From Actinomycetales bacterium (GTDB lineage Bacteria; Actinomycetota; Actinomycetes; Actinomycetales; Microbacteriaceae), in NCBI GenBank assembly GCA_015655415.1, contig JAATFB010000101.1, forward strand, positions 1-48,904: a stretch of 48,904 bases of DNA, read 5' to 3'. Position numbers and translations under genes: made by a program. How positions within the stretch are numbered: position 1 is the first letter of the stretch; each line of letters starts with the position of its first letter. The notes below the pieces were generated by a model. The model was not told where the DNA came from, searched no databases, and was given only the letters and a program-made list of their open reading frames with translations. Positions 35,583-44,002 of the stretch are shown here, in pieces.

Positions 35583-36956
35583 GTGTCGATCGCTCACCTG
35601 GGTCTGGCGGACGGCCGGCCTGCGCCCGAGGGCCGTTCGGCGGAGCGCGTCCCGCCGCACGATCTGCTCGCGGAGCAGAGCGCCCTCGGCGGGATGCTGC
35701 TGAGCAAGGATGCGGTCGCCGACGTCGTGGAGACCGTGCGCAGCACCGACTTCTACATCCCGAAGCACGAGGTGATCTACGAGGCGATCCTCTCGTTGTA
35801 CTCCCGGGGCGAGCCGACGGATGTGATCGCGGTCACCGACGAGCTGACCAAGACGGGAGAGCTCAGTCGCGCGGGAGGACCCGAGTACCTGCACACCCTG
35901 ACGAGCCTCGTGCCGACGGCCGCGAACGCCGGATACTACGCGGAGATCGTCGCCGAGCGGGCACTGCTGCGCCGTCTCGTGGAGGCGGGGACGCGCATCA
36001 CGCAGATGGGCTACTCGGGCGAGGGCGAGGTGCTCGACCTGGTCAACGAGGCGCAGGCCGAGATCTACTCGGTCACCGGCTCGAACGACAGCGAGGACTA
36101 CATCCCGCTGACGGACGCCGTCACGGCCGCCATCGACGAGATCGAGGCCGCCAAGCACAAGGACGGCGTCATGACCGGCGTGCCGACCGGGTTCGCCGAC
36201 CTCGACGACCTCACGAACGGGCTCCACCCCGGTCAGATGATCATCGTGGCCGCACGCCCCGCGCTGGGGAAGTCGACGCTGGCGCTGGACTTCGCGCGCG
36301 CGGCCGCGATCAAGCACGACATGCCCACCATCTTCTTCTCGCTGGAGATGGGGCGAAGCGAGATAGCGATGCGCCTGCTGTCTGCCGAGGCATCCGTTCC
36401 GTTGCAGAACATGCGCAAGGGCACCATCGACCAGCGCGATTGGAGGACGATCGCGGCCACGCGCGGCCGCATCAACGATGCCCCGCTGTACATCGACGAC
36501 AGCCCGAACATGACCCTGGTGGAGATACGCGCGAAGTGTCGGCGCCTCAAGCAGCGGGTGGGACTGAAGATGGTGGTGATCGACTACCTGCAGCTGATGA
36601 CCAGCGGCAAGCGGGTCGAGAACCGGCAGCAGGAGGTCAGCGAGTTCTCGCGTGCCCTGAAGCTGCTCGCCAAGGAGCTGCAGGTGCCGGTCGTCGCGCT
36701 GTCCCAGCTGAACCGTGGTCCCGAGCAGCGCGCGGACAAGCTGCCGGCGCTCGCCGACCTCCGCGAGTCGGGGTCGATCGAACAGGACGCCGACGTGGTG
36801 ATCCTTCTGCACCGTGAGAGCGCCTACGAAAAGGACAACCCGCGCGCGGGCGAGGCCGACCTCATCGTCGCCAAGCACCGCAACGGCCCGACCCGCACGG
36901 TCACCGTCGCGTTCCAGGGCCACTTCTCCCGGTTCGCCGACATGGCGCCGGTGTAG
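35583..36956 (+). CDS. dnaB: Replicative DNA helicase DnaB
   Basis: This hexameric 5'-3' helicase unwinds DNA at the replication fork. The N-domain has PHDLLAEQSALGGMLLSKDA and TSLVPTAANAGYYAEIV. The RecA domain has Walker A VAARPALGKSTLALDFARAA near residues 222-241, then IFFSLEMGRSEIAMRL, VIDYLQLM and ALSQLNRGPEQR. The frame extends to 35400, but AGGAGG at 35572-35577 lies five bases before GTG 35583, giving 457 residues. No intein is present, unlike mycobacterial DnaB. Upstream DnaA boxes may link its expression to initiation. Confidence 0.96.
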   Translation: MSIAHLGLADGRPAPEGRSAERVPPHDLLAEQSALGGMLLSKDAVADVVETVRSTDFYIPKHEVIYEAILSLYSRGEPTDVIAVTDELTKTGELSRAGGPEYLHTLTSLVPTAANAGYYAEIVAERALLRRLVEAGTRITQMGYSGEGEVLDLVNEAQAEIYSVTGSNDSEDYIPLTDAVTAAIDEIEAAKHKDGVMTGVPTGFADLDDLTNGLHPGQMIIVAARPALGKSTLALDFARAAAIKHDMPTIFFSLEMGRSEIAMRLLSAEASVPLQNMRKGTIDQRDWRTIAATRGRINDAPLYIDDSPNMTLVEIRAKCRRLKQRVGLKMVVIDYLQLMTSGKRVENRQQEVSEFSRALKLLAKELQVPVVALSQLNRGPEQRADKLPALADLRESGSIEQDADVVILLHRESAYEKDNPRAGEADLIVAKHRNGPTRTVTVAFQGHFSRFADMAPV

Positions 36957-36966
36957 GCCGCGTCGC

Positions 36967-38202
36967 TCAGCTCTTTCCGGTGGCAGCGCTGATGCGCTCG
37001 TCGAGCCAGTCGAACACCCGCTCTGCGGTGAGGGTGCGGGCGAGCGGCTGACAGTGCTCGTTCGCGCCCTCGGCAGCGGTGAAGCGCACGAGGGTGGAGA
37101 CCGACGACGTCAGGTCGGCGAGCCGCTCCGCCTGACCCGGCCAGAACCGCTCTCCCTCCGGGCTCGTGATCAGCAGCGGCGTCGTGATCTGCGCCGCCAG
37201 ATCGTCGGTCACGACGTAGTCGCGCACCGCTCGGACGGTCGCCGCGAATCCCGCGGTCCCATACGGACGGGCGCGGAACCGCCAGGTGCGCTCGGTCTCC
37301 GGCGAGAACCTCATGCCCAGGCCCATCTCTTCGTCGAACCTCTTGTCCTGGCCCTTCTCGAGCAGTTCGAGCAGGCTCTTGGGCAGCCGCGTCGTCCAGG
37401 ACGCGGAGACATCCACGACCCCCGGATCGGTGATGGCCGCCACGAACCGGTGTTCGAACGCCAGGGCACGCGCAACCCAGTAGCCGCCCTGGCTGATTCC
37501 ATACACCGCGACGCTGGACGGATCGACACCGTCGAGCCCCGCGACGAAGTCGTAGACCGGGGTCAGGACGTGCTCCCAGTCCGGGCGGAACCGCACGTTG
37601 CGCTCGAAGAGCTCCGACTGCTGCCCCGGCCCATCGAAGACGAGGACGCTGTAGCCGCGTTGGAGTGCTGCCGCACCCGTCGATGCCCAGAGGCCCGCGA
37701 GTGAGCCGTCGCTGCCGTTCACCAGGATGAGCGTGCGCTGTCGCACCTCCCCGGTCGCCGCGCGGAAGAACCAGCCGGGCAACGACGAGGACGCGTACGG
37801 GATGTCGACCCGCTGTGCACTCGTCGGCGTGACCGCGACGAACGAGGCCCACGCGTCGCGCTGCTCCCGGAAGGTCGGGATGAGCTCGGCGGAGTCCTTC
37901 AGAGAGCTGGCCGCGTTGACGGCCACGCCGAAGTAGTTGGACGCGCGCAGATAGGCGTGGGCCGCGCTGACACGGTGTCCGGCTTTCGCCGAGGCGGCCG
38001 CCGCCTTGGCAATGCGCCCCGCGAGCTCATGCCAGGCGCGGTACCACGCGGCGTGGTCCCCATTGTGGATGCCCGCGGTGGCGGCGAGCACCTCGCCCGG
38101 GTCCGCCCCGCCGCCGGCGGTGTGGCCCAAGATGTTGCGGATCTCGAAGTCGAAGTCGGCGTTCGAGGAGAACGGAGCGATCGTGTCGTGTGTCGGGGTC
38201 AT
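36967..38202 (-). CDS. Alpha/beta hydrolase (FrsA/acyl-peptidase-like)
   Basis: This is a 411-residue serine hydrolase. The nucleophile is in YGISQGGYWVARALA (Ser237), a likely histidine in GANEHCQPLA (His383), and the acid region around TSPEGERFWPG. The N-terminal helical part (WYRAWHELAGRIAKAA, AYLRASNYFGVA) forms a cap as in the DUF1100/FrsA and 2,6-dihydropseudooxynicotine hydrolase group. The substrate is unknown. GAAGGA precedes ATG 38202; the open frame upstream to 38289 is not used. It ends 10 bases from the convergent dnaB stop. Confidence 0.8.
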   Translation of the reverse strand: MTPTHDTIAPFSSNADFDFEIRNILGHTAGGGADPGEVLAATAGIHNGDHAAWYRAWHELAGRIAKAAAASAKAGHRVSAAHAYLRASNYFGVAVNAASSLKDSAELIPTFREQRDAWASFVAVTPTSAQRVDIPYASSSLPGWFFRAATGEVRQRTLILVNGSDGSLAGLWASTGAAALQRGYSVLVFDGPGQQSELFERNVRFRPDWEHVLTPVYDFVAGLDGVDPSSVAVYGISQGGYWVARALAFEHRFVAAITDPGVVDVSASWTTRLPKSLLELLEKGQDKRFDEEMGLGMRFSPETERTWRFRARPYGTAGFAATVRAVRDYVVTDDLAAQITTPLLITSPEGERFWPGQAERLADLTSSVSTLVRFTAAEGANEHCQPLARTLTAERVFDWLDERISAATGKS

Positions 38203-38410
38203 GTGCTTGGTTCCTTCATCTGGGTGTCGCGGAGCGGCCGCGAGCTGGACGCTCACCCGGGGATGCTCGATGCGCGCACGGTGGCGCACCGCGGTGGGGC
38301 GCCGCGCTCGCCATCCCGGTCATGGAGCGCGTTCGCGTCGATCAGCCGCCGAGCCGCGGCCAGAGGTCCGCCCCCGTCTACCAAAGGGGCGTTCGCCCGG
38401 TGCGCCGGAG

Positions 38411-39676
38411 TCATCCGTGTGAGCCGACCAGCGACACGGTCGCGTGCGGGGTGGTGGCGATGGCGGCGTTGACCAGTGACTCCGTGCCGGCGTCGAGATA
38501 TCCGTACGCCTGGAAGTGGGCGACGAAAGCCGTGATCGACTTCGCGGAGTCGAGACCGCTCCACGCCGCGGAGAGCGGGTTGTCGTTCCAGGCCGAGTGC
38601 AGGATCGGATCGTGGCCCGTGACGCCGAGCAGTCCCTGCCGCGGGTCGCCGTCGACGGAGATGACCGTGGCGCCGAACGAGGGCGCCCTGGGGTCGATTC
38701 GCGTGACGCGGCCCCATCGCGCCTCCGGGTCCTTCGCCGCCTCGCCGGCGTACACGTGCTTGACGTGCAGGGCCGACGCGCGGCCTATTCGCTCCTCGAC
38801 TCCGGCTGAGCCGAGCATCACGAACGACCAGACCCCCAGATCCTTCGACGCGAGCGCGTCTGCTGCCATGGTCGTGCCGTAGGAGTGCGCGACGATGCTC
38901 ACCGTGGGGTGATCGTGCCGTGCCGCGAAGATGCCCTCGATGTCTGACACCAGCAGCGGTGCGCCCTGGGCGGCGTAGTCCCCCAGCGCCGCGGCCGGCC
39001 CGGGCGGCGGGGCCACGTAGCCGATCCACGCGATGACCGCGCGGCTCTCCGGCGCCCCGAGCTTCCCCTGGGTGTCCCAGATGTTCTGCGCAGACTGCGT
39101 CCACAGCTGCATGTCGGTCGTGTAGGTGCCCATGCCGGGGATGGCGTAGGTGATCTGCGACGCGTGGTCGAGATCCCCGAGCGCGACGGCGGCCAGCGGA
39201 GGCGAGTCCAGGCTCAGTGCGATCAGGTGGCGCGCCGGCGTGTGGTGCCCCTCCACGGTGTGCGCTATGGCGGTCAGGGCCTGCAGGTTGAGCCGGGTTC
39301 GGGTCGAGGGAGGCTCCTTGACCTCCTTCTCGGCCTTCTTCAGGCGGGACGCGAGCTGCACCCGGTTCGCTGCGTCGCGGGAGCGATAGTCGATCCCGTC
39401 GAGGTTTCCGAAGATCTCGGGCATGAGGGTCGCCACGTAGCGTCGGTCGGCCTTCGGGAACTCCTTCCACCAGTCGGCCACGAAGCTCGGGGAGGCATTC
39501 ATGGCCGCGATCAACGCGGTGGGATGGTCGCGGAAGTACTCGATCTGCTTGTGCGGCGGAAGGCTCGTGAGCGCACTGAGCTTGGTCACCAGGGGCGCGT
39601 CGGGACTGGGGGCGACCAGCACGCCCACCAGCGCGATGACGAGGCACACGGCGAGCTTCCACCATCGTTTCCGCAC
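38411..39676 (-). CDS. Secreted alpha/beta hydrolase of the DUF1023 family
   Basis: A DUF1023 (PF06259) hydrolase, about 421 residues. From GTG 39676 the protein starts VRKRWWKLAVCLVIALVGVL, a signal anchor. The family core is seen in YAIPGMGTYTTDMQLW, AWIGYVAPP and VSIVAHSYGTTMAADAL (nucleophile Ser265), with VTGHDPILHSAWNDNPL near the C-terminus. Such proteins are common, exported and uncharacterised in actinobacteria. The frame is open further upstream; I prefer GTG 39676 because a GGAAGTGAGG lies ahead of it. GTG 39691 is the alternative. It is on the same strand as the FrsA-like hydrolase (209-base gap). Confidence 0.78.
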   Translation of the reverse strand: MRKRWWKLAVCLVIALVGVLVAPSPDAPLVTKLSALTSLPPHKQIEYFRDHPTALIAAMNASPSFVADWWKEFPKADRRYVATLMPEIFGNLDGIDYRSRDAANRVQLASRLKKAEKEVKEPPSTRTRLNLQALTAIAHTVEGHHTPARHLIALSLDSPPLAAVALGDLDHASQITYAIPGMGTYTTDMQLWTQSAQNIWDTQGKLGAPESRAVIAWIGYVAPPPGPAAALGDYAAQGAPLLVSDIEGIFAARHDHPTVSIVAHSYGTTMAADALASKDLGVWSFVMLGSAGVEERIGRASALHVKHVYAGEAAKDPEARWGRVTRIDPRAPSFGATVISVDGDPRQGLLGVTGHDPILHSAWNDNPLSAAWSGLDSAKSITAFVAHFQAYGYLDAGTESLVNAAIATTPHATVSLVGSHG

Positions 39677-40140
39677 GGCGTCGGACCTCACTTCCGGAAC
39701 GACGCTCGTCTGAGCGCCCTTGGCGATGCGATGTGTTCCTTGGCGCTCATTCTCGACGGATGCGCCGGCCCATCGCGGAACCTGAAGCCCGCATGTCCGG
39801 GCGGTCACGAGATGCCCTCTCGATGGTCTCACACGTGAGGATGCACGCAGGCACGAAGGCGAATGAAGGAGGGAATCCGTGCGTTGGTCTCGCGTTCGGT
39901 CGAGCGTCCCGAAGTCGCCGCCTTCCGGTGGGAGTCGTCGCCTACCGGGCGCCACCGATTTCACCGGCTGCTACGTGCGGATGCGCGTCTGCATGTAGCA
40001 GCGGCGCGAGAATGCAGCGCTCGGTGAGGAGCGCTCGGTGAGGAGCGCTCGGTGAGGTGCGGAGGGTGAGGTGCGGAGGGTGCGTGGGGTGCGTGAGGTG
40101 CGGTGCGAGGGGGGAGACGGCGGGTAGCTACGATTCGATC
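39677..40140. other. Intergenic region between divergent hydrolase and thioesterase
   Basis: It holds a 12-pair hairpin (GCTGCTACGTGC 39967-39978 with GCATGTAGCAGC 39991-40002, one G-U) and a minisatellite at 40016-40080. At its right end is a possible -10 TACGAT (40129-40134) for the leaderless thioesterase gene. I see no gene. Confidence 0.55.
40016..40080. repeat. 14-base minisatellite, two unit types
   Basis: AGCGCTCGGTGAGG occurs three times in tandem (40016-40057), overlapping into TGAGGTGCGGAGGG twice (40053-40066 and 40067-40080). More degenerate TGCG/GTG-rich sequence runs to 40110. Confidence 0.85.
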
Positions 40141-40917
40141 GTGACCGCGTACTTCGAACGAGTGGACGACACCCGCTTCCGAGCCACCCCTGCCGTCGGC
40201 GGCGCGTGGGATCCGCGCGAGCAGCACATCGCGCCCGCCCTGGGCCTGCTGACGCACGCCGTCGAGCTCGCGCTCGACGAGCGCTTGGCGGCCGGACTGC
40301 AGCTCGGTCGGCTGTCGTTCGACATCCTCGGCACGATGCCGATCGACGTCGTCGAGGTGGAGACGCGCGTTCTGCGGCCGGGTCGGACGGTCGAGCTCGC
40401 GGAGGCGCGCATGAGCCACGGCGGACGTGCCGCCGTCACGCTGCGCGCCTGGCTGCTGGCCCGCCACGACACCGGAGCTCTCGCCGGCGACGCCTTCGCG
40501 CCCATGCCCCGACCCGAGGAGCTCGACGAGTGGCGAGGCCTGGACGACTGGCCGGGCGAGTTCGTGCGCACGGTGGACGCCCGCGGCCGGCGTCTCGGTC
40601 AGGGGCGCGCCCAGGTGTGGGTACGGCCCAGTGTGCCGCTTCTCGAGCACGAGCCGATCAGTCCCACCGTGCGACTGCTGAGCGTGCTCGACATCGCCAA
40701 CGGAGTCACACCGCGCATGCCGCCGCAGACGGTGCTCTTCCCGAACGTCGACCTCACCGCGCACCTGATAGCCCAGCCGCACGGCGAGTGGCTGGGCTTC
40801 GACACGACGGTGGCGTACGGATCCGGCGGGCTCGGCATCACCCACAGCGTGCTGCACGACGTCCACGGCGTGGTCGGCACGTGCGCGCAGAGCCTCACGG
40901 TGCGTCCCCGACCCTGA
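40141..40917 (+). CDS. Acyl-CoA thioesterase-like double-hotdog protein
   Basis: This 258-residue protein has the double-hotdog pattern of the TesB-like (4HBT_3) family: FRATPAVGGAWDPREQHIAP, LSFDILGTMPIDVVEVET in the first half and FPNVDLTAHLIAQPHGEWLG in the second, with WLGFDTTVAYGSGGLGITHS. The family hydrolyses acyl-CoA thioesters; the chain length and physiological substrate are unknown. The start is GTG 40141, six bases after a candidate -10 (TACGAT), so the transcript could be leaderless; no Shine-Dalgarno is seen. Confidence 0.82.
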   Translation: MTAYFERVDDTRFRATPAVGGAWDPREQHIAPALGLLTHAVELALDERLAAGLQLGRLSFDILGTMPIDVVEVETRVLRPGRTVELAEARMSHGGRAAVTLRAWLLARHDTGALAGDAFAPMPRPEELDEWRGLDDWPGEFVRTVDARGRRLGQGRAQVWVRPSVPLLEHEPISPTVRLLSVLDIANGVTPRMPPQTVLFPNVDLTAHLIAQPHGEWLGFDTTVAYGSGGLGITHSVLHDVHGVVGTCAQSLTVRPRP

Positions 40918-40942
40918 GAGCCGGGCGCCCCTCGGTCCGGCG

Positions 40943-41473
40943 TCAGCGACGAAGCACCGTCGGCCTGGGCACTCCGAGATCCTCGAGCAGGTCGCCCAGG
41001 GCGCGGTCGAGCTCGGCGCCGGCCTGGGTCACCTTGTTCACGCCGAAGCCGCGCAGTCGGGCGCTGGGCACCTCGAAGCTCAGCACGGTTCCGGCCTCCG
41101 GCGACCCGTGCGCCTCGATGCGGATCGGCGAGTAGAGCATCGTTCCGGGATCGTGCCGGAACAGCCGTGCGGCGATCCCGTGGTGCGCGATGAGCCAGAG
41201 GATGCTCGGAGTCCGGCTTCCGGCGTATCGCATCACGTCGCCTGGGCGCCACGACCACAGCCGGACGAACCCGCTGGACGACTCGCTCCGCAGATGGCGG
41301 AGGAATCCGGACCAGTCGCCGTCAGTGGAGAGGCGGGCGAGGGTGTCCTCGCCCGCCAGCGCCGGGACGGCCCGCTCGAATGCGGCGGCGAACGACTCGA
41401 GGCGCGCGTTCGTCGCCAGGCGCACCCGTGTCGCCGGGTACTCGGTCGTGCTCTCGGACGCGTTGTAGCTCAC
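40943..41473 (-). CDS. DUF302-like protein
   Basis: This 176-residue protein has no clear enzyme motif. The segment LFRHDPGTMLYSPIRIEAHG and the C-terminal VTQAGAELDRALGDLLEDLG resemble the DUF302 family, small proteins of unknown function often found near redox or sulfur genes. GTG 41473 (VSYNASES) has GAGGA seven bases upstream and is preferred over ATG 41497. No signal peptide or membrane helix is seen. It lies on the same strand as the ohr genes and could be co-regulated with them. Confidence 0.6.
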   Translation of the reverse strand: MSYNASESTTEYPATRVRLATNARLESFAAAFERAVPALAGEDTLARLSTDGDWSGFLRHLRSESSSGFVRLWSWRPGDVMRYAGSRTPSILWLIAHHGIAARLFRHDPGTMLYSPIRIEAHGSPEAGTVLSFEVPSARLRGFGVNKVTQAGAELDRALGDLLEDLGVPRPTVLRR

Positions 41474-41481
41474 TGGAGAAT

Positions 41482-41518
41482 CCTCGCGCGGCGGCATGGC
41501 CCTCGCGCGGCGGCATGG
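41482..41518. repeat. Tandem duplication overlapping the DUF302-like gene start
   Basis: CCTCGCGCGGCGGCATGG is present twice (41482-41499 and 41501-41518), a 19-base period. The duplication copies an ATG start context on the minus strand, giving a false upstream start for the DUF302-like gene. Confidence 0.8.
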
Positions 41519-41538
41519 TGCCGGGCGCGAGCTTCGGG

Positions 41539-41961
41539 TCAGTCGTCGACGACGCTGACGGTGACCTCGATGTTGCCGCGAGTGGCGTTCGAGTAGGGGC
41601 AGACCTGGTGGGCGGCGTCGGCGAGGCGCTGCGCCGTGTCGCGGTCGACGTCCGGCAGGTACACCTCCAGCTCCACGGCCAGCTGGAAGCCGCCCTGGCC
41701 GTTGGATCCGATGTGCACGCGCGACCCCACGGTGGAGTCGTGGATGTCGACCTTCTCGCTTCGGGCGACGGCCTGCAGCGCACTGTGGAAACAGGCGGCG
41801 TATCCGGCTGCGAACAGGTCCTCAGGGTTGGCCCCGTTGCCGGAACCGCCCATCGAGGACGGCACGGCCAGGTCGAGGTCGATGAAGCCGTCGACGGTGC
41901 GGACGTGACCGGCACGACCGGCGCCGGTCGACAGTGCTTCTGCGGTGTAGAGGGACTCCAT
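41539..41961 (-). CDS. ohr: Organic hydroperoxide resistance protein
   Basis: This 140-residue thiol peroxidase of the OsmC/Ohr family reduces organic and fatty-acid hydroperoxides. The two catalytic cysteines are Cys57 (NPEDLFAAGYAACFHSAL) and Cys121 (VCPYSNATRGNIEV), each in the diagnostic Ohr context rather than that of OsmC. ATG 41961 has GGAGACC upstream. The ohrR-like gene lies 95 bases upstream on the same strand, so a bicistronic or co-regulated pair is expected. Confidence 0.95.
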   Translation of the reverse strand: MESLYTAEALSTGAGRAGHVRTVDGFIDLDLAVPSSMGGSGNGANPEDLFAAGYAACFHSALQAVARSEKVDIHDSTVGSRVHIGSNGQGGFQLAVELEVYLPDVDRDTAQRLADAAHQVCPYSNATRGNIEVTVSVVDD

Positions 41962-41985
41962 GGTCCGGTCTCCATTCTGTTCAGG

Positions 41986-42004
41986 CCCGAGGGGGATCCT
42001 CGGG
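41986..42004 (-). promoter_or_regulatory. Inverted repeat in the ohr leader
   Basis: CCCGAGG (41986-41992) and CCTCGGG (41998-42004) are a perfect seven-base inverted repeat with a five-base loop, just upstream of ohr. It may be a hairpin or a regulator site. Confidence 0.45.
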
Positions 42005-42021
42005 ATCGATGGGGTCGAATG

Positions 42022-42054
42022 CCGGCGAGGGCGCGTGAGCTCGGCGCTCGCCGG
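42022..42054 (-). terminator. Hairpin after ohrR
   Basis: CCGGCGAG (42022-42029) pairs with CTCGCCGG (42047-42054). It directly follows the ohrR stop codon on the minus strand and could reduce readthrough into ohr. Confidence 0.45.
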
Positions 42055-42056
42055 GG

Positions 42057-42500
42057 TCATGTCACGCGCCGGGCCTCCTTGAGCGCCCGCATGCGCACGG
42101 CGAGCTCGCGCAGCTGCCGGATGGCGCCCGCCACGTCGGAGCCGTCGCCGACGAACGCGGGACCGAGGCAGGCGGCCGCCTCGAGCGCGTCGGTCGTGGT
42201 TCGTGCCCCGGCCGGGGTCAAGGAGACGCGCACGATCCGTTCGTCGTTCTCGTCCCGGCGCCTCCCGATGAGGCCGCGCTGCTCGAGCCGCCTCAGCAGC
42301 GGCGAAAGCGTGCCCGAGTCGAGGCTGAGCTCGTCTCCGAGCTCCGACACCGTGCGGCCGCCGCGATCGAGCACGACGAGGACCAAAAACTGCGTGTAGG
42401 TGAGCTTCCACGGCGCCAGTACCTCGCGGTAAGCCTGCGTCGTCGCATGCGACGCGGTGTACATCGCGAAGCAGAGCAGGTCGTCGAGCGGAGAGGGCAC
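42057..42500 (-). CDS. ohrR: MarR-family peroxide sensor, OhrR type
   Basis: This 147-residue winged-helix repressor has the OhrR N-terminal sensor cysteine in DDLLCFAMYTAS (about residue 9) followed by QFLVLVVLDRGGRTVSELG and SLDSGTLSPLLRRLEQRGL for the DNA-reading helix. OhrR represses ohr until its cysteine is oxidised by organic hydroperoxides. GTG 42500 coincides with the predicted transcription start, so the mRNA may be leaderless. ATG 42539 upstream would place the operator inside the gene and is less likely. Confidence 0.86.
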   Translation of the reverse strand: MPSPLDDLLCFAMYTASHATTQAYREVLAPWKLTYTQFLVLVVLDRGGRTVSELGDELSLDSGTLSPLLRRLEQRGLIGRRRDENDERIVRVSLTPAGARTTTDALEAAACLGPAFVGDGSDVAGAIRQLRELAVRMRALKEARRVT

Positions 42501-42506
42501 GAGAAC

Positions 42507-42536
42507 AGTATTGCGGACAATCACATTGCGCACAAC
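42507..42536 (-). promoter_or_regulatory. ohrR promoter with twin operator-like repeats
   Basis: On the minus strand TTGTGC (42535-42530) and AATACT (42512-42507) are 17 bases apart, a good -35/-10 pair. ATTGCGGACAAT (42510-42521) and ATTGCGCACAAC (42525-42536), as read on the plus strand, repeat with a 15-base period over the promoter, each with an ATTG-N4-CAA half-palindrome. Confidence 0.5.
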
Positions 42537-42556
42537 CATGCTGGCTGGGGTACCGG

Positions 42557-42850
42557 GCGAGCGTGAGTGCAAGCGCCGGACGGGCCGAGCGTGGAGCGCA
42601 TGCGCCGGGGGGCGAGCGTGGAGCGCAAGCGCCGGGGGGCGAGCGTGGAGCGCAAGCGCCGGGGGCGAGCGTGGAGCGCAAGCGCCGGGGGGGGGCGAGC
42701 GTGAGCGCAAGCGCCGGGCGGGTGGCGTTCGCGGCGCTGGGAGGTCAGGGTGGTCGGTTGGGAGTGGCAGGACCGGGCGGTCGGGAGCCGCCTGGGCCGG
42801 GCGGTCGGGAGTGGGCGGGGCCGGGCGGTCGGGAGTGGGCGGGGGCGGTG
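42557..42850. repeat. GC-rich tandem repeat block, two unit families
   Basis: Six units of about 27-30 bases centred on GAGCGTGGAGCGCAAGCGCC fill 42557-42722, separated by G-runs of variable length. A second set of about 24 bases (GTCGGGAGTGGGCGG then GGCCGGGCG) repeats four times at 42753-42850. The block lies between ohrR and the divergent methyltransferase. The remaining 42851-43069 shows only the methyltransferase leader. Confidence 0.85.
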
Positions 42851-43069
42851 GCCCGGCGCGATGCGGGCGTCCGCGCGATGTGGACATCCGGCGTCGGGGG
42901 GCATCCGGTGCCATGAGGCAGCCGGCCCGGCCCGTGCGCCTCCCGCGCGGCTCCGGCGCTACGGTGGTCGCGTGACGCGCCTCACGCATCCCGTGCTCGA
43001 CGCTCCGCGGCTCGACGCTCTGCCGCGGCCGGCCGGGGCGGCCCCGCGTGCCGGGGCGGAAGGGCGCCG

Positions 43070-43894
43070 ATGACCGCTCGGCCCGGCGGCGGGCTCGACG
43101 AGATCGTCCGGCGTCTCCGCGACGCGGGATGCGTCTTCGCCGAGCACGAGGCACGGCTCCTGGTCGAGGAGGCCTCCGGCTCCGGCCGGCTCGACGAGCT
43201 CGTCGCCCGACGGGTGGCGGGCGAACCGCTGGAGTACATCCTCGGCTGGGCCGAGTTCTGCGGCCTCCGGGTGACGGTCGCGCCCGGCGTCTTCGTGCCG
43301 CGGCTGCGCACCTCGCTGCTGGTGCGCGAGGCGTTGCGCGTCGCACCGGATGCGCCCGTCGTGCTCGACGTGTGCTGTGGAGCCGGCGGGATCGGCGCCG
43401 CGATCCTCGCCGCATGGCCGTACGCCGAGGTGCACGCCGTCGATCTCGACCCGATCGCGGTCGACTGCGCGCGACGCACGCTCTCCCGCGCAGGGCTGCC
43501 CGGCGGTGCAGGGCCAGGCCCGCGTGTGCACCTCGGCGACCTCTATGCTGCGCTGCCGGACGCCCTGCGCGGTCGCGTCGACGTCATCGTGGCGAACGCG
43601 CCCTACGTGCCCACCGAGGAGATCCGGTTCATGCCGTCGGAGGCCCGGGACCACGAGGCGCGGGTTGCACTCGACGGCGGCGACGACGGGCTCGCGATGC
43701 AGCGTCGCGTGGCCGGTGGCGCGCGGGAGTGGCTCGCACCGGGCGGGTGCCTCCTCATCGAGACGAGCCGTCGCCAGGCCCCGGCCACCGCGGGCATCCT
43801 GGAGGAGGCCGGGCTGCGCGCCGTCGTGGTGCACGACGACGAGGTGGACGGCACCGCGGTGAGGGGCGACGCGCCGACCGCCGGCGGACCGTGA
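43070..43894 (+). CDS. HemK/PrmC-related putative N5-glutamine methyltransferase
   Basis: This 274-residue SAM-dependent methyltransferase is related to PrmC. It has the N-terminal helical domain (EHEARLLVEEAS, RVAGEPLEYILGWAEFCGL), the SAM motif VVLDVCCGAGGIGAAIL, and VIVANAPYVPTEEIRFMPSE. The usual NPPY is NAPY, typical of the PrmC-related group (TIGR03704-like) rather than of PrmC itself. GGAAGGG precedes ATG 43070. The target is unknown; release factor methylation is not assured. Confidence 0.82.
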   Translation: MTARPGGGLDEIVRRLRDAGCVFAEHEARLLVEEASGSGRLDELVARRVAGEPLEYILGWAEFCGLRVTVAPGVFVPRLRTSLLVREALRVAPDAPVVLDVCCGAGGIGAAILAAWPYAEVHAVDLDPIAVDCARRTLSRAGLPGGAGPGPRVHLGDLYAALPDALRGRVDVIVANAPYVPTEEIRFMPSEARDHEARVALDGGDDGLAMQRRVAGGAREWLAPGGCLLIETSRRQAPATAGILEEAGLRAVVVHDDEVDGTAVRGDAPTAGGP

Positions 43895-44002
43895 CGGCGC
43901 TCTCCGACCGGGCGCACAACCGCGACCGGTAGAATCGCGGTGGCGCCGGCATCCGATGTCTGAGCTCGGACGCCACCCGATCACCCGCACGGAAGAGGTC
44001 AC

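Noticed and set aside
42557-42850. Possible CRISPR array
   Set aside because: Units are contiguous with no unique spacers, and there are no cas genes.
42057-43415. Long minus-strand frame through the tandem repeats fused to ohrR
   Set aside because: The upstream part is P/R/S/A-rich repeat translation; the promoter and GTG at 42500 fit the real ohrR.
43070-43894. NAPY in place of NPPY as a sign of a dead methyltransferase
   Set aside because: NAPY is typical of the PrmC-related subgroup, so it is not evidence of inactivity.
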